62,468 nt of DNA from Hyphomicrobiales bacterium (lineage in GTDB: Bacteria > Pseudomonadota > Alphaproteobacteria > Rhizobiales > Rhizobiaceae), in assembly GCA_003963455.1 (NCBI GenBank), contig RXJA01000076.1:1-62468 (forward strand), in the 5' to 3' direction. The position numbers and the translations under genes were made by a program. Of the stretch, positions 51,095-59,863 are shown piece by piece (positions within the stretch are counted from its first letter, which is position 1; each line of letters opens with the position of its first letter). The notes beneath the pieces were generated by a model that worked only from the letters and a program-made list of their open reading frames with translations, searched no databases and was not told where the DNA came from.

Positions 51095-51583
51095 TCAGTT
51101 GGCGACCATGATGTCGCCCTTCATACCGGAATCGTAGTGACCCGGAACAAGGCAGGCGAACCCGAATTCGCCGGCATTAGCGAAGGTCCAGATGATCTCG
51201 CCCCTGGCGCCGGGCGCGAGTCGGATCGCGTTGGGATCGGCGTGCTCCATCTCGGGGAATTTCTCCATCAGCGCCTTGTGCTCCATGATCCCGTCATGGG
51301 CATCCATGACGAATTCGTGGTCGACCTGGCCTTTATTGACGAACTTCAGGCGGACGGTCTCGCCCTTCTTGACCTTGAGCACGGTCGGCTGGAACAACAT
51401 TGTCCCGTCGTCTTTCTCGGACATGGAAATGTTGACAGTCCTTTTTGCCTTGGCAGCCTCGCCAGGGTTGCCGATCGGCATCTTGTCCGATTTGTCTCCG
51501 TGGCCTCCGGCGTGAGTCCCACCGGCAAAAGCCACACCGGAAGTGAACGCCGTCAAAACAGCCGCTGCTATCATTCGTTTCAT
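51095..51583 (-). CDS. Exported cupredoxin, copy 2
   Basis: A 162-residue protein from the ATG at 51583 (MKRMIAAAVLTAFTSGVAFA signal). The type-1 copper ligands are QVDHEFVMDA (His) and FACLVPGHYDSGM (Cys, His, Met). The mature N-terminus is Gly/His-rich (GGTHAGGHGDKSDK). Same family and operon position as copy 1 at 41771. The longer frame from 51715 runs into the upstream oxidase gene and is rejected. Confidence 0.9.
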   Translation of the reverse strand: MKRMIAAAVLTAFTSGVAFAGGTHAGGHGDKSDKMPIGNPGEAAKAKRTVNISMSEKDDGTMLFQPTVLKVKKGETVRLKFVNKGQVDHEFVMDAHDGIMEHKALMEKFPEMEHADPNAIRLAPGARGEIIWTFANAGEFGFACLVPGHYDSGMKGDIMVAN

Positions 51584-51624
51584 TCTGCACATTCTCTCAT
51601 TATTGCGGTTGAGGGTTTTGGTTT

Positions 51625-52983
51625 TCATCCCTGTTTGCCGTGACCGCCGTGCACTGCCGGAGTCATCGTTTTTGCGTCGCCTGATTTTGTCGGGGCGGGA
51701 ACTTCTCCCTGCCACTCGTAGGCCACGGTTCCCTCCGGGTGCTGGTACCAGCCGGGATCGGCGTAGTCGTTCGAGGCAAGGCCCTCGCGAACCTTTACGA
51801 CAGAGAACATGGAGCCCATCTCGATCGGGCCGAATGGCCCCCAGCCATCCATCATCTTGACGGTGTTGTCAGGCAGCGGCATCTCCATCTCGCCCATGTC
51901 GGCCATGCCGCGATTGCCCATCGGCATGTAGTCGGGCTGAACTTTTCGGATCTTCTCTGCAACCTTTGTCTTGTCGACACCAATGAACGTAGGCACGTCG
52001 TGGCCCATGGCGTTCATGGTATGGTGTGATTTATGGCAGTGGATCGCCCAGTCGCCCTCGTATTTGGCGTCGAACTCGTAGGCCCGCATCGCTCCGACCG
52101 GTATGTCGATCGAAACCTCCGGCCACCGCGCCTCTGGGCGGACCCAGCCGCCATCGGTGCAGGTCACCTCGAAGTCGTAACCGTGCATGTGGATCGGGTG
52201 ATTGGTCATAGTCAGATTGCCGACCCTGACGCGCACTTTGTCGTTCTTCGAAACGACGAGGGGGCTTACTCCCGGAAAGATGCGGCTATTCCAGCACCAC
52301 AGGTTGAAGTCGGTCATCTCCATGACCTTCGGAACGTAGGACCCGGGTTCAATGTCGTAGGCGTTCAGGAGAAAGACGAAGTCGCGGTCGACCCGCATGA
52401 ACGTCGGGTCTTTTGGATGGATGACGAAGAAACCCATCATGCCCATGGCCATCTGGACCATCTCGTCGGCGTGTGGGTGGTACATGAACGTCCCGCTCTT
52501 CACGAGATCGAATTCATAGACGAAGGTTTTGCCGGGCTGGATGTGCGGCTGGGTGAGACCACCGACGCCGTCCATGCCGCTCGGAAGGATCATGCCATGC
52601 CAGTGGATGGTGGTGTGCTCCGGAAGCTTGTTTGTCACGAAGATGCGGACTCTGTCGCCCTCGACCGCTTCAATGGTCGGCCCGGGCGACTGGCCGTTGT
52701 AGCCCCAGAGATAGGCAGTCATGCCAGATGCCATCTCGCGCTCAACCGGCTCAGCGACCAGATGGAACTCCTTCACGCCGTTGTTCATGCGATGCGGCAG
52801 CGTCCAACCGTTGAGCGTGACCACCGGCTGGTAGTCCGGCCCACTGATCGGGAAGATGGGGGGCTGCATGTCGGGGGACTCCATGGTTGCGGCATCGGGC
52901 AACCCCATCGCGGACGTTTTGGTCCACGCCGTGGCGCCGGCGAGCAGGGCTCCGGCGCCCAGTAACTGACGTCTCGAAAGCAT
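51625..52983 (-). CDS. Multicopper oxidase, five-gene operon copy 2
   Basis: A 452-residue oxidase: N-terminus MLSRRQLLGAGALLAGATAW (Tat-like), copper motifs HWHGMILPSGMDGVG, YHPHADEMVQMAMGMMG, HPIHMHGYDF and HCHKSHHTMNAMGH. It is clearly paralogous to the oxidase at 42252; the motif regions are almost the same while the N- and C-terminal ends differ. AAGGAGAAG precedes the ATG. The C-terminus ends in a His/Gly-rich tail (HGGHGKQG). Confidence 0.92.
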   Translation of the reverse strand: MLSRRQLLGAGALLAGATAWTKTSAMGLPDAATMESPDMQPPIFPISGPDYQPVVTLNGWTLPHRMNNGVKEFHLVAEPVEREMASGMTAYLWGYNGQSPGPTIEAVEGDRVRIFVTNKLPEHTTIHWHGMILPSGMDGVGGLTQPHIQPGKTFVYEFDLVKSGTFMYHPHADEMVQMAMGMMGFFVIHPKDPTFMRVDRDFVFLLNAYDIEPGSYVPKVMEMTDFNLWCWNSRIFPGVSPLVVSKNDKVRVRVGNLTMTNHPIHMHGYDFEVTCTDGGWVRPEARWPEVSIDIPVGAMRAYEFDAKYEGDWAIHCHKSHHTMNAMGHDVPTFIGVDKTKVAEKIRKVQPDYMPMGNRGMADMGEMEMPLPDNTVKMMDGWGPFGPIEMGSMFSVVKVREGLASNDYADPGWYQHPEGTVAYEWQGEVPAPTKSGDAKTMTPAVHGGHGKQG

Positions 52984-53000
52984 TTTTCTTCTCCTTGCGT

Positions 53001-54458
53001 TCAGTGGCCTTCGGCGCCTGCTTCGGCGGCGGCCGGTACATCGCCGCCTCCCGACGAGCTACCGCCGCCACCGTGGATGGCGGTGCCGAGATTGACGTCG
53101 GCCAGCCAGAAATTGCGCTTGGCGTTGAGGGAAAGCATGATCGAGCTGATTTTCGCGCGGGTGTCCGCCAGAAGCTCGAACGTGTTGGTAATCATGCCGT
53201 TGTAGGTGAGAACCGATTCCGCTTCGATCTTTGTCCGCAGCGGCACAACGCTATTCCGATAGTGCCGGGCAATGTCGTAAGTCGAACGGTAAGCGTCATA
53301 GGCGGACCTTGCTTCCGACCGGACGTTGACCGCCTTTTCCGCCATCCGGTTTGCGGCTTGCATGTAGGCAAGCTCGGCCTTGCGCATGCGCGCCTTGCCG
53401 GTATCGAAAATGGGAATGACGAATTCGACCTCCAGAGTGAGCGAGACACTCGTCTCCGTTCCGCCTTCCTCTGCCTCCTCGCGTTCCACCTCGACGCCAG
53501 AAAGGAGTTCCAGGTCACTGACGTAGCGCGTCGCCTCGGTCAGGCCGTAAGATTTCGCCAGCGCCTCCAGCTCCAGCTTCGCGATCTCAAGGTCGACGCG
53601 ATTTTTTAGCGCCTCCGCCTCGATTGCTCGTTTGGCCTTGGCGCCTTTCGGCAGAGCCGGAAGCTTATTGGGAACAGAATAGTCGATATCTGGTCCCCAA
53701 AGACCCATCAGGCGGGTCAGCTCTTCCTTGGCCGTCCGGGCCGTGAGGCGCGCCTCCGCAGCCTGGCCAACGATCTCAGCATAAAAAACATGCTCGCGCG
53801 CCTGGCCGGTTTTTGTGAAAGCGCCGGTCTCTCCCAGCTTTTGAGCGAGCTCGGAGGCAGCGTCGGCGGCGGCTTGCGCCTGACTGAGATAGGAGACGCT
53901 TTCCCGGGCCGATACAGCATTGATCCACGCCCGCCGTGTGTCCGCTGCCAGCCGTAGTGCTTCTTCGGCGGCGCGGAGTTGCGCCTGGCGGAAACGTGCA
54001 TCCGCGACTGCGACACGCCGCTGGCGGGTCGTTAGCGCGAGGATGTTGCCGACCACCGCTCCTTCAATCGTCCGCACTGGATCGACGCCGATCATGCCGA
54101 TCGAGATTGTCGGATTGACGAGCATCGTTTCCTGCCACACATCAGCAGCCGACAGTCCGATTTCGGCAAAGGCGGCCTGCAGGCCCTTGTTGTTGAGCAG
54201 AGCGACCTGCACCGCAGTGTCTGGATCGATCGTCTTCTGCTGCACGAGACCCTTCACGCGCTCGGACGCCGTCCGCGCTTCCTCGCTGGACTGCACCCAA
54301 ATCGTTTTCTTTCCAGTCACGGATTCGGTTCGCGCGGCCATGCTCGCAAAGCCTGCCATGGGACTGGAAACGCCATCGACCGAGGCCGTGGTCGCGCATC
54401 CTGCCACCACGAGCGGCAGGAGGCCGATCGCGAGCAGCTTTTTGATACGGCCGCTCAT
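53001..54458 (-). CDS. TolC-like outer-membrane efflux lipoprotein, copy 2
   Basis: A 485-residue outer-membrane factor with a lipobox (AIGLLPLVVAGCATTASV). Long helical OEP segments include VQVALLNNKGLQAAFAEIG and YRNSVVPLRTKIEAESVLTY, parallel to copy 1. The C-terminus is Gly/Ser/Ala-rich. Its ATG overlaps the upstream lipoprotein stop (ATGA). It is a second candidate outer channel for the single CusAB pump. Confidence 0.88.
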   Translation of the reverse strand: MSGRIKKLLAIGLLPLVVAGCATTASVDGVSSPMAGFASMAARTESVTGKKTIWVQSSEEARTASERVKGLVQQKTIDPDTAVQVALLNNKGLQAAFAEIGLSAADVWQETMLVNPTISIGMIGVDPVRTIEGAVVGNILALTTRQRRVAVADARFRQAQLRAAEEALRLAADTRRAWINAVSARESVSYLSQAQAAADAASELAQKLGETGAFTKTGQAREHVFYAEIVGQAAEARLTARTAKEELTRLMGLWGPDIDYSVPNKLPALPKGAKAKRAIEAEALKNRVDLEIAKLELEALAKSYGLTEATRYVSDLELLSGVEVEREEAEEGGTETSVSLTLEVEFVIPIFDTGKARMRKAELAYMQAANRMAEKAVNVRSEARSAYDAYRSTYDIARHYRNSVVPLRTKIEAESVLTYNGMITNTFELLADTRAKISSIMLSLNAKRNFWLADVNLGTAIHGGGGSSSGGGDVPAAAEAGAEGH

Positions 54459-54688
54459 GATCCCGCTCCGTTGTTTGTCGGAGAAAGCTCGTTATTCAGA
54501 CGCCGCCAATTCTGCGGATCGACGGGCTCCCGGCTGTGATAGTCGGCAACGACCGGGTGATAGTGCGCATCACGGATGCCGATCACGGGATCAGATGGGT
54601 TGAAAGCAGGAAGGACGTCCGGCGGCGTGGTTGCCGCGCATCCAGCAACCAATAGCGATGCGAGCATCGCGGAGCTTGCGATTTTCAT
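54455..54688 (-). CDS. Small lipoprotein, five-gene operon copy 2
   Basis: A 77-residue protein from the ATG at 54688 (MKIASSAML). The lipobox is LLVAGC. The mature part has YHPVVADYHSREPVDPQNWRR and ends LSPTNNGAGS, parallel to the copy at 45107. It heads the second five-gene operon. Function unknown. Confidence 0.8.
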   Translation of the reverse strand: MKIASSAMLASLLVAGCAATTPPDVLPAFNPSDPVIGIRDAHYHPVVADYHSREPVDPQNWRRLNNELSPTNNGAGS

Positions 54689-54779
54689 TGTAGACCTGAA
54701 GCTTGACGTATGCATTTGGCCACGCGGGAATGGAATCCCGACGTTGCGCGCGAACGCCCTCTGGAGAGGACGCGTCAGT

Positions 54780-55199
54780 TCAGATGTATTTGGGAGGTCT
54801 AATCAGGGTGGAATAGGAACCAAGCGGCAGCACAGTCGCCACGCTCACAGCGAAGCAGCGGCTTGCCGCGCGGCCGATAGCCGGGCAATCCACGGGGACA
54901 GCGTGAGCTGGTGCGCAATGGACCTCGCAATCCCCATCATCCGCCGCCGATTTTTCACCATCGGGATGTTTCTCGTCCCCATCTTGTTCGGCCGCGATGT
55001 TGTGATGGCCAACGTCACCGCCGCTGTCGTGATGAGATTTCTCGACCTGAAGCGTCGCCGCGGAATCGCTGTGAAATCCCGTGGCGTTCGCGTTTGCGAA
55101 GAGGCCCGGCTGAAGAGAAGACAAGACCAGGAACACGACCGCGAGCATCGCGCGGAGCTGCGCGATTCCTGCAATCGTGATTTGGCCAAGGCTTTTCAT
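54780..55199 (-). CDS. Small exported His/Cys protein with IRPPKYI tail
   Basis: A 139-residue protein, TGAGG before the ATG. Signal or anchor (LRAMLAVVFLVLSSLQPGLFANA), a His/Asp-rich middle (SHHDSGGDVGHHNIAAEQDGD, EKHPDG), a Cys/His stretch (CEVHCAPAHAVPVDC) and the tail STLIRPPKYI. It is the largest of the five small RPP-tail proteins of the window. It lies 92 bases upstream of the second five-gene operon on the same strand and may be its first gene. Confidence 0.68.
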   Translation of the reverse strand: MKSLGQITIAGIAQLRAMLAVVFLVLSSLQPGLFANANATGFHSDSAATLQVEKSHHDSGGDVGHHNIAAEQDGDEKHPDGEKSAADDGDCEVHCAPAHAVPVDCPAIGRAASRCFAVSVATVLPLGSYSTLIRPPKYI

Positions 55200-55934
55200 G
55201 GGAGCCTCAGGGACAATTGTTCGCGCATTTTGTCAAGGCCATCCACCGTCATTTTGTTGCAGTGCACTCATACATAACCGTGAATAGCCACGTGCTGGCA
55301 ATGGTCCCACCCAAACAAACTGCATCGGACGCTTGGCGGCATTCGTCGACCTTCCTCTCATTCACTGGGATTCTGATCTTTCGGAATCACGGCGCATCAA
55401 TTCGCACCCGTGTTCTTCCGATTGAGGCACATCTTCGAGTGTTCGGATACGCGCAGACGGAACTCCCAGCTTGGTCCGTCCTTCTGGGAAATAGGCCGGC
55501 ACGGGATGATCGACCCTGATTGAGAAAGCCCCTTCGCAAGGTCTCTCGAATTATTGCGACCTGCTTATGACGGACTGGAGTTGCTCGTGCCTTATGTGAG
55601 AATGCACGAACGCGTCGCACCTGCCGGCGCAAACTCTTATACCGAAAAGAAAAGGCCGGACTGTTGAAGTCCGGCCAGGTATGAAGGTCAAAACCTCCAG
55701 AGGGGAACGCGCCGGACGAATGGGAGGAGACATCCGACGCTCACTGTAAATAGGTCGGTACCGATGGCGTTTCAACGACACATTGTGGACCACGACGCAG
55801 ACGCTGCGTTCTTATGGGGACGACGCAGAGCTCGTGCAGCGATGATCGCCACCTTACCCGCCTCTCGGACGGGATCCTATCGGCCTTCCCGGCGGCGACG
55901 CAGGCGGCGTATGAGTCCGGGCAGCTGGCTTCGG
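55200..55934. other. Long gap before the acyltransferase 3' end
   Basis: About 735 bases without a gene I can support. It contains a minus-strand terminator (55644-55676) and a GC-rich segment at 55860-55920. A small plus-strand frame from 55764 (MAFQRHIVDHDADAAF...) has no ribosome binding site and becomes antisense to the acyltransferase. Confidence 0.5.
55644..55676 (-). terminator. Intrinsic terminator, minus strand
   Basis: A perfect 9-bp stem GGCCGGACT / AGTCCGGCC with a 5-base loop; on the minus strand it is followed by TTTTCTTTTC. It would stop transcription coming from the acyltransferase gene, 260 bases downstream of its stop. Confidence 0.7.
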
Positions 55935-56930
55935 TCATTTGACCCCCTCCTCCATTTTGATGCTGGTCGTGGCGGTACACATGCTGACGAGGTCGGTCAG
56001 ATGTGCCCGCCATTGCGGCGTCTGATCGTTGCTGTAGAGCCGATCAAGAGATGCCTCGCCCTCCAGCGTATCGAGCATGCAGGCGCAGTAGGTGGAACAG
56101 AACTTGGCGTCACGCGACTGTTCGCACGAGAGCTGGCAAGTTTTCAGGAAGGTAACCTGCGGGGTTTCAACCTTGGCCGGCATCATTTGCGAAAACAGCC
56201 AAACGCAGCCGATCAGCAGTGGCTGGTGGATCAGGTAAAAGGCGAGGCTGTGGCGGCCGATGAAGACCAGCGGGTTGGCCCAGCGAGCCGGCGTGAAGCT
56301 TGCCAGGCGTGCCCGTACGCTGGGAGCGGAAGCGACCTTCGCGACGGCGATGCCAAGGAGCACCGCGCCGAACCACGGGAACACCGGCACATAGTCGTTG
56401 GAGCGCGGACTGATGGCAGAAAGGCCGACCCACCATAGCCAGGGACGGTCGAAGGATTCCAACCGCAGGTAAACGGGCGCCGCGATAACAAGCGCGGCAA
56501 CGGCAAGCGTCAGCAGCGCAGGAAGGCGCAGGAAGGCGAGACCCAGCAGGCTGGCCAGCGCGATCTCATGCAATATGCCAAAGAAGATGAAGCCATCGGG
56601 CATGACGATGCGGGTGACGGCCGAGATGGCAATCGCGGCTCCGGCAACAATGGCGAAGCGCCTCCAGAAACCGTTCCAGCGGATCTGTCTGCCGTGGGCG
56701 AGATACAGGCTAACGCCGACCAGGAACAGGAAGGTCGAGGCGATGCAACGGGCGTAGATCTTCCACCAGCCGAAGGCCGTCAGGCCGGGATCGGTATATC
56801 CGAAGAACTCCAGGTCCCACGTGAAGTGGTAGCTCGCCATGGCGAGGAGCGCGATGCCGCGCAAGACGTCGATGGCGGCGATGCGCTTGGATGGAACTCG
56901 AAAGATTACGGTCGGCGTTAGGCTGCTCAT
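55935..56930 (-). CDS. DUF1624 / heparan-alpha-glucosaminide N-acetyltransferase-like membrane protein
   Basis: A 331-residue membrane protein from the ATG at 56930 (MSSLTPTV); the frame extends 74 codons further upstream without support. It has about seven to eight membrane segments with the family hallmarks AAIDVLRGIALLAMASYHFTWD, FGILHEIALASLLGLAFL, FPWFGAVLLGIAVAK and FIGRHSLAFYLIHQPLL. Its cytoplasmic or periplasmic C-terminus is unusual in having five cysteines (LKTCQLSCEQSRDAKFCSTYCACM). Members acetylate sugars in the envelope; the acceptor is unknown here. Confidence 0.82.
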   Translation of the reverse strand: MSSLTPTVIFRVPSKRIAAIDVLRGIALLAMASYHFTWDLEFFGYTDPGLTAFGWWKIYARCIASTFLFLVGVSLYLAHGRQIRWNGFWRRFAIVAGAAIAISAVTRIVMPDGFIFFGILHEIALASLLGLAFLRLPALLTLAVAALVIAAPVYLRLESFDRPWLWWVGLSAISPRSNDYVPVFPWFGAVLLGIAVAKVASAPSVRARLASFTPARWANPLVFIGRHSLAFYLIHQPLLIGCVWLFSQMMPAKVETPQVTFLKTCQLSCEQSRDAKFCSTYCACMLDTLEGEASLDRLYSNDQTPQWRAHLTDLVSMCTATTSIKMEEGVK

Positions 56931-57238
56931 GGTCTCGCGATCTGGTTCAACTCGAGCGGGGTGACTATCACGGTTGCGCAGAGCGAAAAAGCTAACTACG
57001 CCTAACATCCGTGGCGGTTGCGCCATCGCATCCTGCGCCCAGACCTTCCGTGTGTGAGCTTGCTTCACCCCCGGCGACTTTAGGTCACCACGATGTATCG
57101 CCGCCTCGGAAGCGGAAACGCGAAAATTGCAATCACCGAATTCAGTAGCCAAGAACCACAGCCTTGGCGGAGCTTCGACGGCCGCAAAGATGCCCGCATT
57201 GCCTCCTCAACGGGCCTCTTCGGAAATCGAAAGTCGAT
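56931..57238. other. Gap between acyltransferase and DUF922 gene
   Basis: About 308 bases. Only short frames; probably the promoter of the acyltransferase. I see no hairpin or known operator. Confidence 0.45.
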
Positions 57239-57814
57239 TTACTCGAGCGAATAAGACGGGAGGCTGGCCTCATGGCGATCCTGCGCCTTTTCAGAATTCT
57301 CGACAATCTGCTTAGCAGCGCGATTCAGTGATCGCTCCAGAGCTGTACATGAGCCTGGCGCCGTGGCGCCATGGGTCAACTTGCTAATCTGTTCAGCTGC
57401 TTCCAGCGCGATCGTTTTGTGGCCATCCTCATGGGCTTTCAGCTCCTGAAAGTAGTTTTTCCAGGCCGTGCGAGTGGCTGAATCAGCGCGCGCATCGTCT
57501 ACCCAGATCGGAAGTAAAATATTGAGCTTGAGCAAGATTTCATCCGATGTGACCCGGCAGGAGTTTTCGGTCGCCGCAAACCTGAAATTCCACCCCCACT
57601 GATCTGTAACCTCGCCTTCAATGATACCGTCCCTGTCCCTCTTGGCCACGCGGTGCAGATCGTCGTGTATCGCTTTCCGGCTAAGGCCTTGCAATTGATA
57701 AGTGGAATAGGTTTCCTGAAGCTTCACGTCAGCTTGTGCGTCCACTGCACCCAAAGCCACAAAAGCGTTGAAAACAAAAGCGCACGACATTCTGTATTTC
57801 ACGATCACCCCCAT
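57239..57814 (-). CDS. DUF922 exported Zn-dependent protease-like protein
   Basis: A 191-residue exported protein. After the signal (MSCAFVFNAFVALGAVDAQA) comes the DUF922 pattern: YQLQGLSRKAIHDDL, GWNFRFAATENSCRVTS and the putative zinc motif ELKAHEDGHKTIALEAAEQI (HExGH-type HxxxH). Length is normal for the family. Proteolytic activity is predicted only. The start may be the first ATG or the internal one at 57790. Confidence 0.78.
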   Translation of the reverse strand: MGVIVKYRMSCAFVFNAFVALGAVDAQADVKLQETYSTYQLQGLSRKAIHDDLHRVAKRDRDGIIEGEVTDQWGWNFRFAATENSCRVTSDEILLKLNILLPIWVDDARADSATRTAWKNYFQELKAHEDGHKTIALEAAEQISKLTHGATAPGSCTALERSLNRAAKQIVENSEKAQDRHEASLPSYSLE

Positions 57815-58137
57815 GTAAAATGACGTCCGCTGGTTTACCTTGCATGAAGTGCGAATGCCTCGTCAGTCTCCATCCGGCAAACGCGGCCAAAGGCTGCGGA
57901 CTTGCTCGCCAGCGAACGGCGCCTGCCGTTGAAATGTAGCGACGCGAATTAGGTTCCAAGTGAAGATCACTCAAAGCGTTCGCCGCCCTTCAGGTTGAGA
58001 GATGTTCGGGGGTGGGTCTACCGCCCTCTTATCGAGGCCCTATGCAAATGCCAGACGTGCCGGATACACGTCGACACCTGCCAATGGACATATCGGCTGT
58101 GTTGAAGAGGAAACTGGTATTGCCCCTGTACCCACCG
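57815..58137. other. Gap before succinate-semialdehyde dehydrogenase
   Basis: About 323 bases between divergent genes; presumably both promoters. An AGAGGAA at about 58107 could serve a TTG start at 58120 for the dehydrogenase. Confidence 0.45.
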
Positions 58138-59595
58138 ATGATCCGCCATCTGAAATCCGCCGACCTGTTCGGCGCGATCGACCGTGTGCCGGGGCTTGGC
58201 GCGCCGGCTGGCGGGCGCATGTTTGAGGTCTTCAATCCATCGACCGGCGAATTGCTGGCGGAACTTCCCGACATGGGCGTCGAGGAGACGCGCGCAGCGA
58301 TCGACAAGGCCTATGCCGCCCAGGCCGGATGGGCGGCGCTCACCGCCCGGGAGCGCAGCGAAATGCTGTGGCAATGGCATCAATTGATCGTCACTCACAC
58401 CGACGACCTCGCCGCGATCCTCACCGCGGAGATGGGCAAGCCGCTTGCCGAAGCCAGATCGGAGGTGTCTCACGCGGCGGCGTATCTGCAATGGTATGCC
58501 GAGGAGGCAAACCGTATTTACGGGGAGACGATCTCGGCGCCGTCGACGGACCGCCGCATGCTGGTGATCAAGCAGCCGATCGGCGTCGTCGGCACGATCA
58601 CGCCATGGAATTTTCCCGCATCGATGGTGGCGCGCAAGATCTCGCCGGCGCTGGCGGCGGGCTGCGCCATCGTGTTGAAGCCTGCCGAGCAGACGCCGCT
58701 TGTGGCAGGCGCCATGTTCGCGCTCGCCGCCGAGGCCGGTTTTCCCGATGGTGTCGTGAACCTCATCTACGCTTCCGAAGGCGCCGCGGTCGGGCGCGAG
58801 CTCTGCCACAATCCAAAAGTGCGCAAGATCAGCTTCACCGGATCGACCGAGGTCGGACGACTGCTCATGCGCCAGTGCTCGGACCAGATCAAGAAGGTCA
58901 GCCTCGAGCTGGGTGGCAATGCGCCTTTCATCGTCTTCGACGACGCCGACATCGATGCCGCCGTGGACGGGGCGATCCAGGCGAAGTTCCGCAATGCCGG
59001 CCAAACCTGCGTTTCCGCCAACCGCCTCTACGTGCAGTCGGGCGTTCATGACGAGTTCGTGGATAAATTCGCCGAGCGAGTTCGCCAGCTTCGGGTCGGC
59101 GACGGTTTCGATCCGGGCATCGCCATCGGTCCGCTGATCGATGGCAATGCCTTGGCCAAGATCGAATCCCACATCGCCGATGCCCTGGCAAAAGGCGGCG
59201 TGATCCGCTGCGGCGGAGGCAGGATTGGCGCAGGCGGGACTTTTTTCCAGCCGACCGTCCTTACCGACATCTCCAGCGCCATGACGGTGGCGCAGGAGGA
59301 GACGTTTGGGCCATTGGCCCCCGTCATCCGCTTCGAGGATGCGGATCAGGTCGTGCGTGAGGCCAACGACACGATCTACGGCCTCGCCGCCTATTTCTAT
59401 GCTTCCAATCTGAAGCGTGTCTGGCGTGTGGCCGAGGCCCTGGAATATGGCATGGTGGGCATCAACACCGGGCGCATGTCCTCGGAGGCCGCGCCTTTCG
59501 GCGGGGTCAAACAGTCGGGCATCGGGCGGGAAGGTTCCCGCCACGGCCTCGAGGACTACCTTGAGATGAAGTATCTCTGCATGGGCGGTATCTGA
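58138..59595 (+). CDS. gabD: NAD(P)-dependent succinate-semialdehyde dehydrogenase (GabD-like)
   Basis: About 485 residues, aldehyde dehydrogenase superfamily. Motifs are GVVGTITPWNFPASM, the NAD loop FTGSTEVGRLLM, the catalytic Glu in LELGGNAPFIVF and the catalytic Cys in FRNAGQTCVSANRLYVQ, plus the subfamily's C-terminal EAAPFGGVKQSGIGREG and GLEDYLEMKYLCMGGI typical of SSADH. It oxidises succinate semialdehyde to succinate in the GABA pathway. Start uncertain: ATG 58138 (MIRHLKSADLF) or TTG 58120, which has the better ribosome binding site. No gabT or transporter neighbour, so it is isolated. Confidence 0.92.
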   Translation: MIRHLKSADLFGAIDRVPGLGAPAGGRMFEVFNPSTGELLAELPDMGVEETRAAIDKAYAAQAGWAALTARERSEMLWQWHQLIVTHTDDLAAILTAEMGKPLAEARSEVSHAAAYLQWYAEEANRIYGETISAPSTDRRMLVIKQPIGVVGTITPWNFPASMVARKISPALAAGCAIVLKPAEQTPLVAGAMFALAAEAGFPDGVVNLIYASEGAAVGRELCHNPKVRKISFTGSTEVGRLLMRQCSDQIKKVSLELGGNAPFIVFDDADIDAAVDGAIQAKFRNAGQTCVSANRLYVQSGVHDEFVDKFAERVRQLRVGDGFDPGIAIGPLIDGNALAKIESHIADALAKGGVIRCGGGRIGAGGTFFQPTVLTDISSAMTVAQEETFGPLAPVIRFEDADQVVREANDTIYGLAAYFYASNLKRVWRVAEALEYGMVGINTGRMSSEAAPFGGVKQSGIGREGSRHGLEDYLEMKYLCMGGI

Positions 59596-59863
59596 CCGGC
59601 GATATCCAGGTGATCGCCTTGGCGCGACATTTGGGCAATCTTCTTCATATCGAGGAGCGTTTGCAATGGGTGGGCACCCACGGCCGACAACTGCGCGCTG
59701 AGGTTCCTGCGGGCCAGGGCGGTTACCCAGCCTCAGCGCGTCCACAAAACCATTCGAATTTTAGGTAAATCTTTCTCGACTTTTACTTGATGTCTACTTT
59801 CCAATTTTGCGTCGAATAAATGCGTGTGTGTCACAGTGTCTCCTCAATGGGAGACGCACGGTG

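Noticed and set aside
58018..59745. 575-codon open frame opposite succinate-semialdehyde dehydrogenase
   Set aside because: Exactly antisense to a clear ALDH gene; Arg/His-rich translation without motifs, a GC-rich shadow frame.
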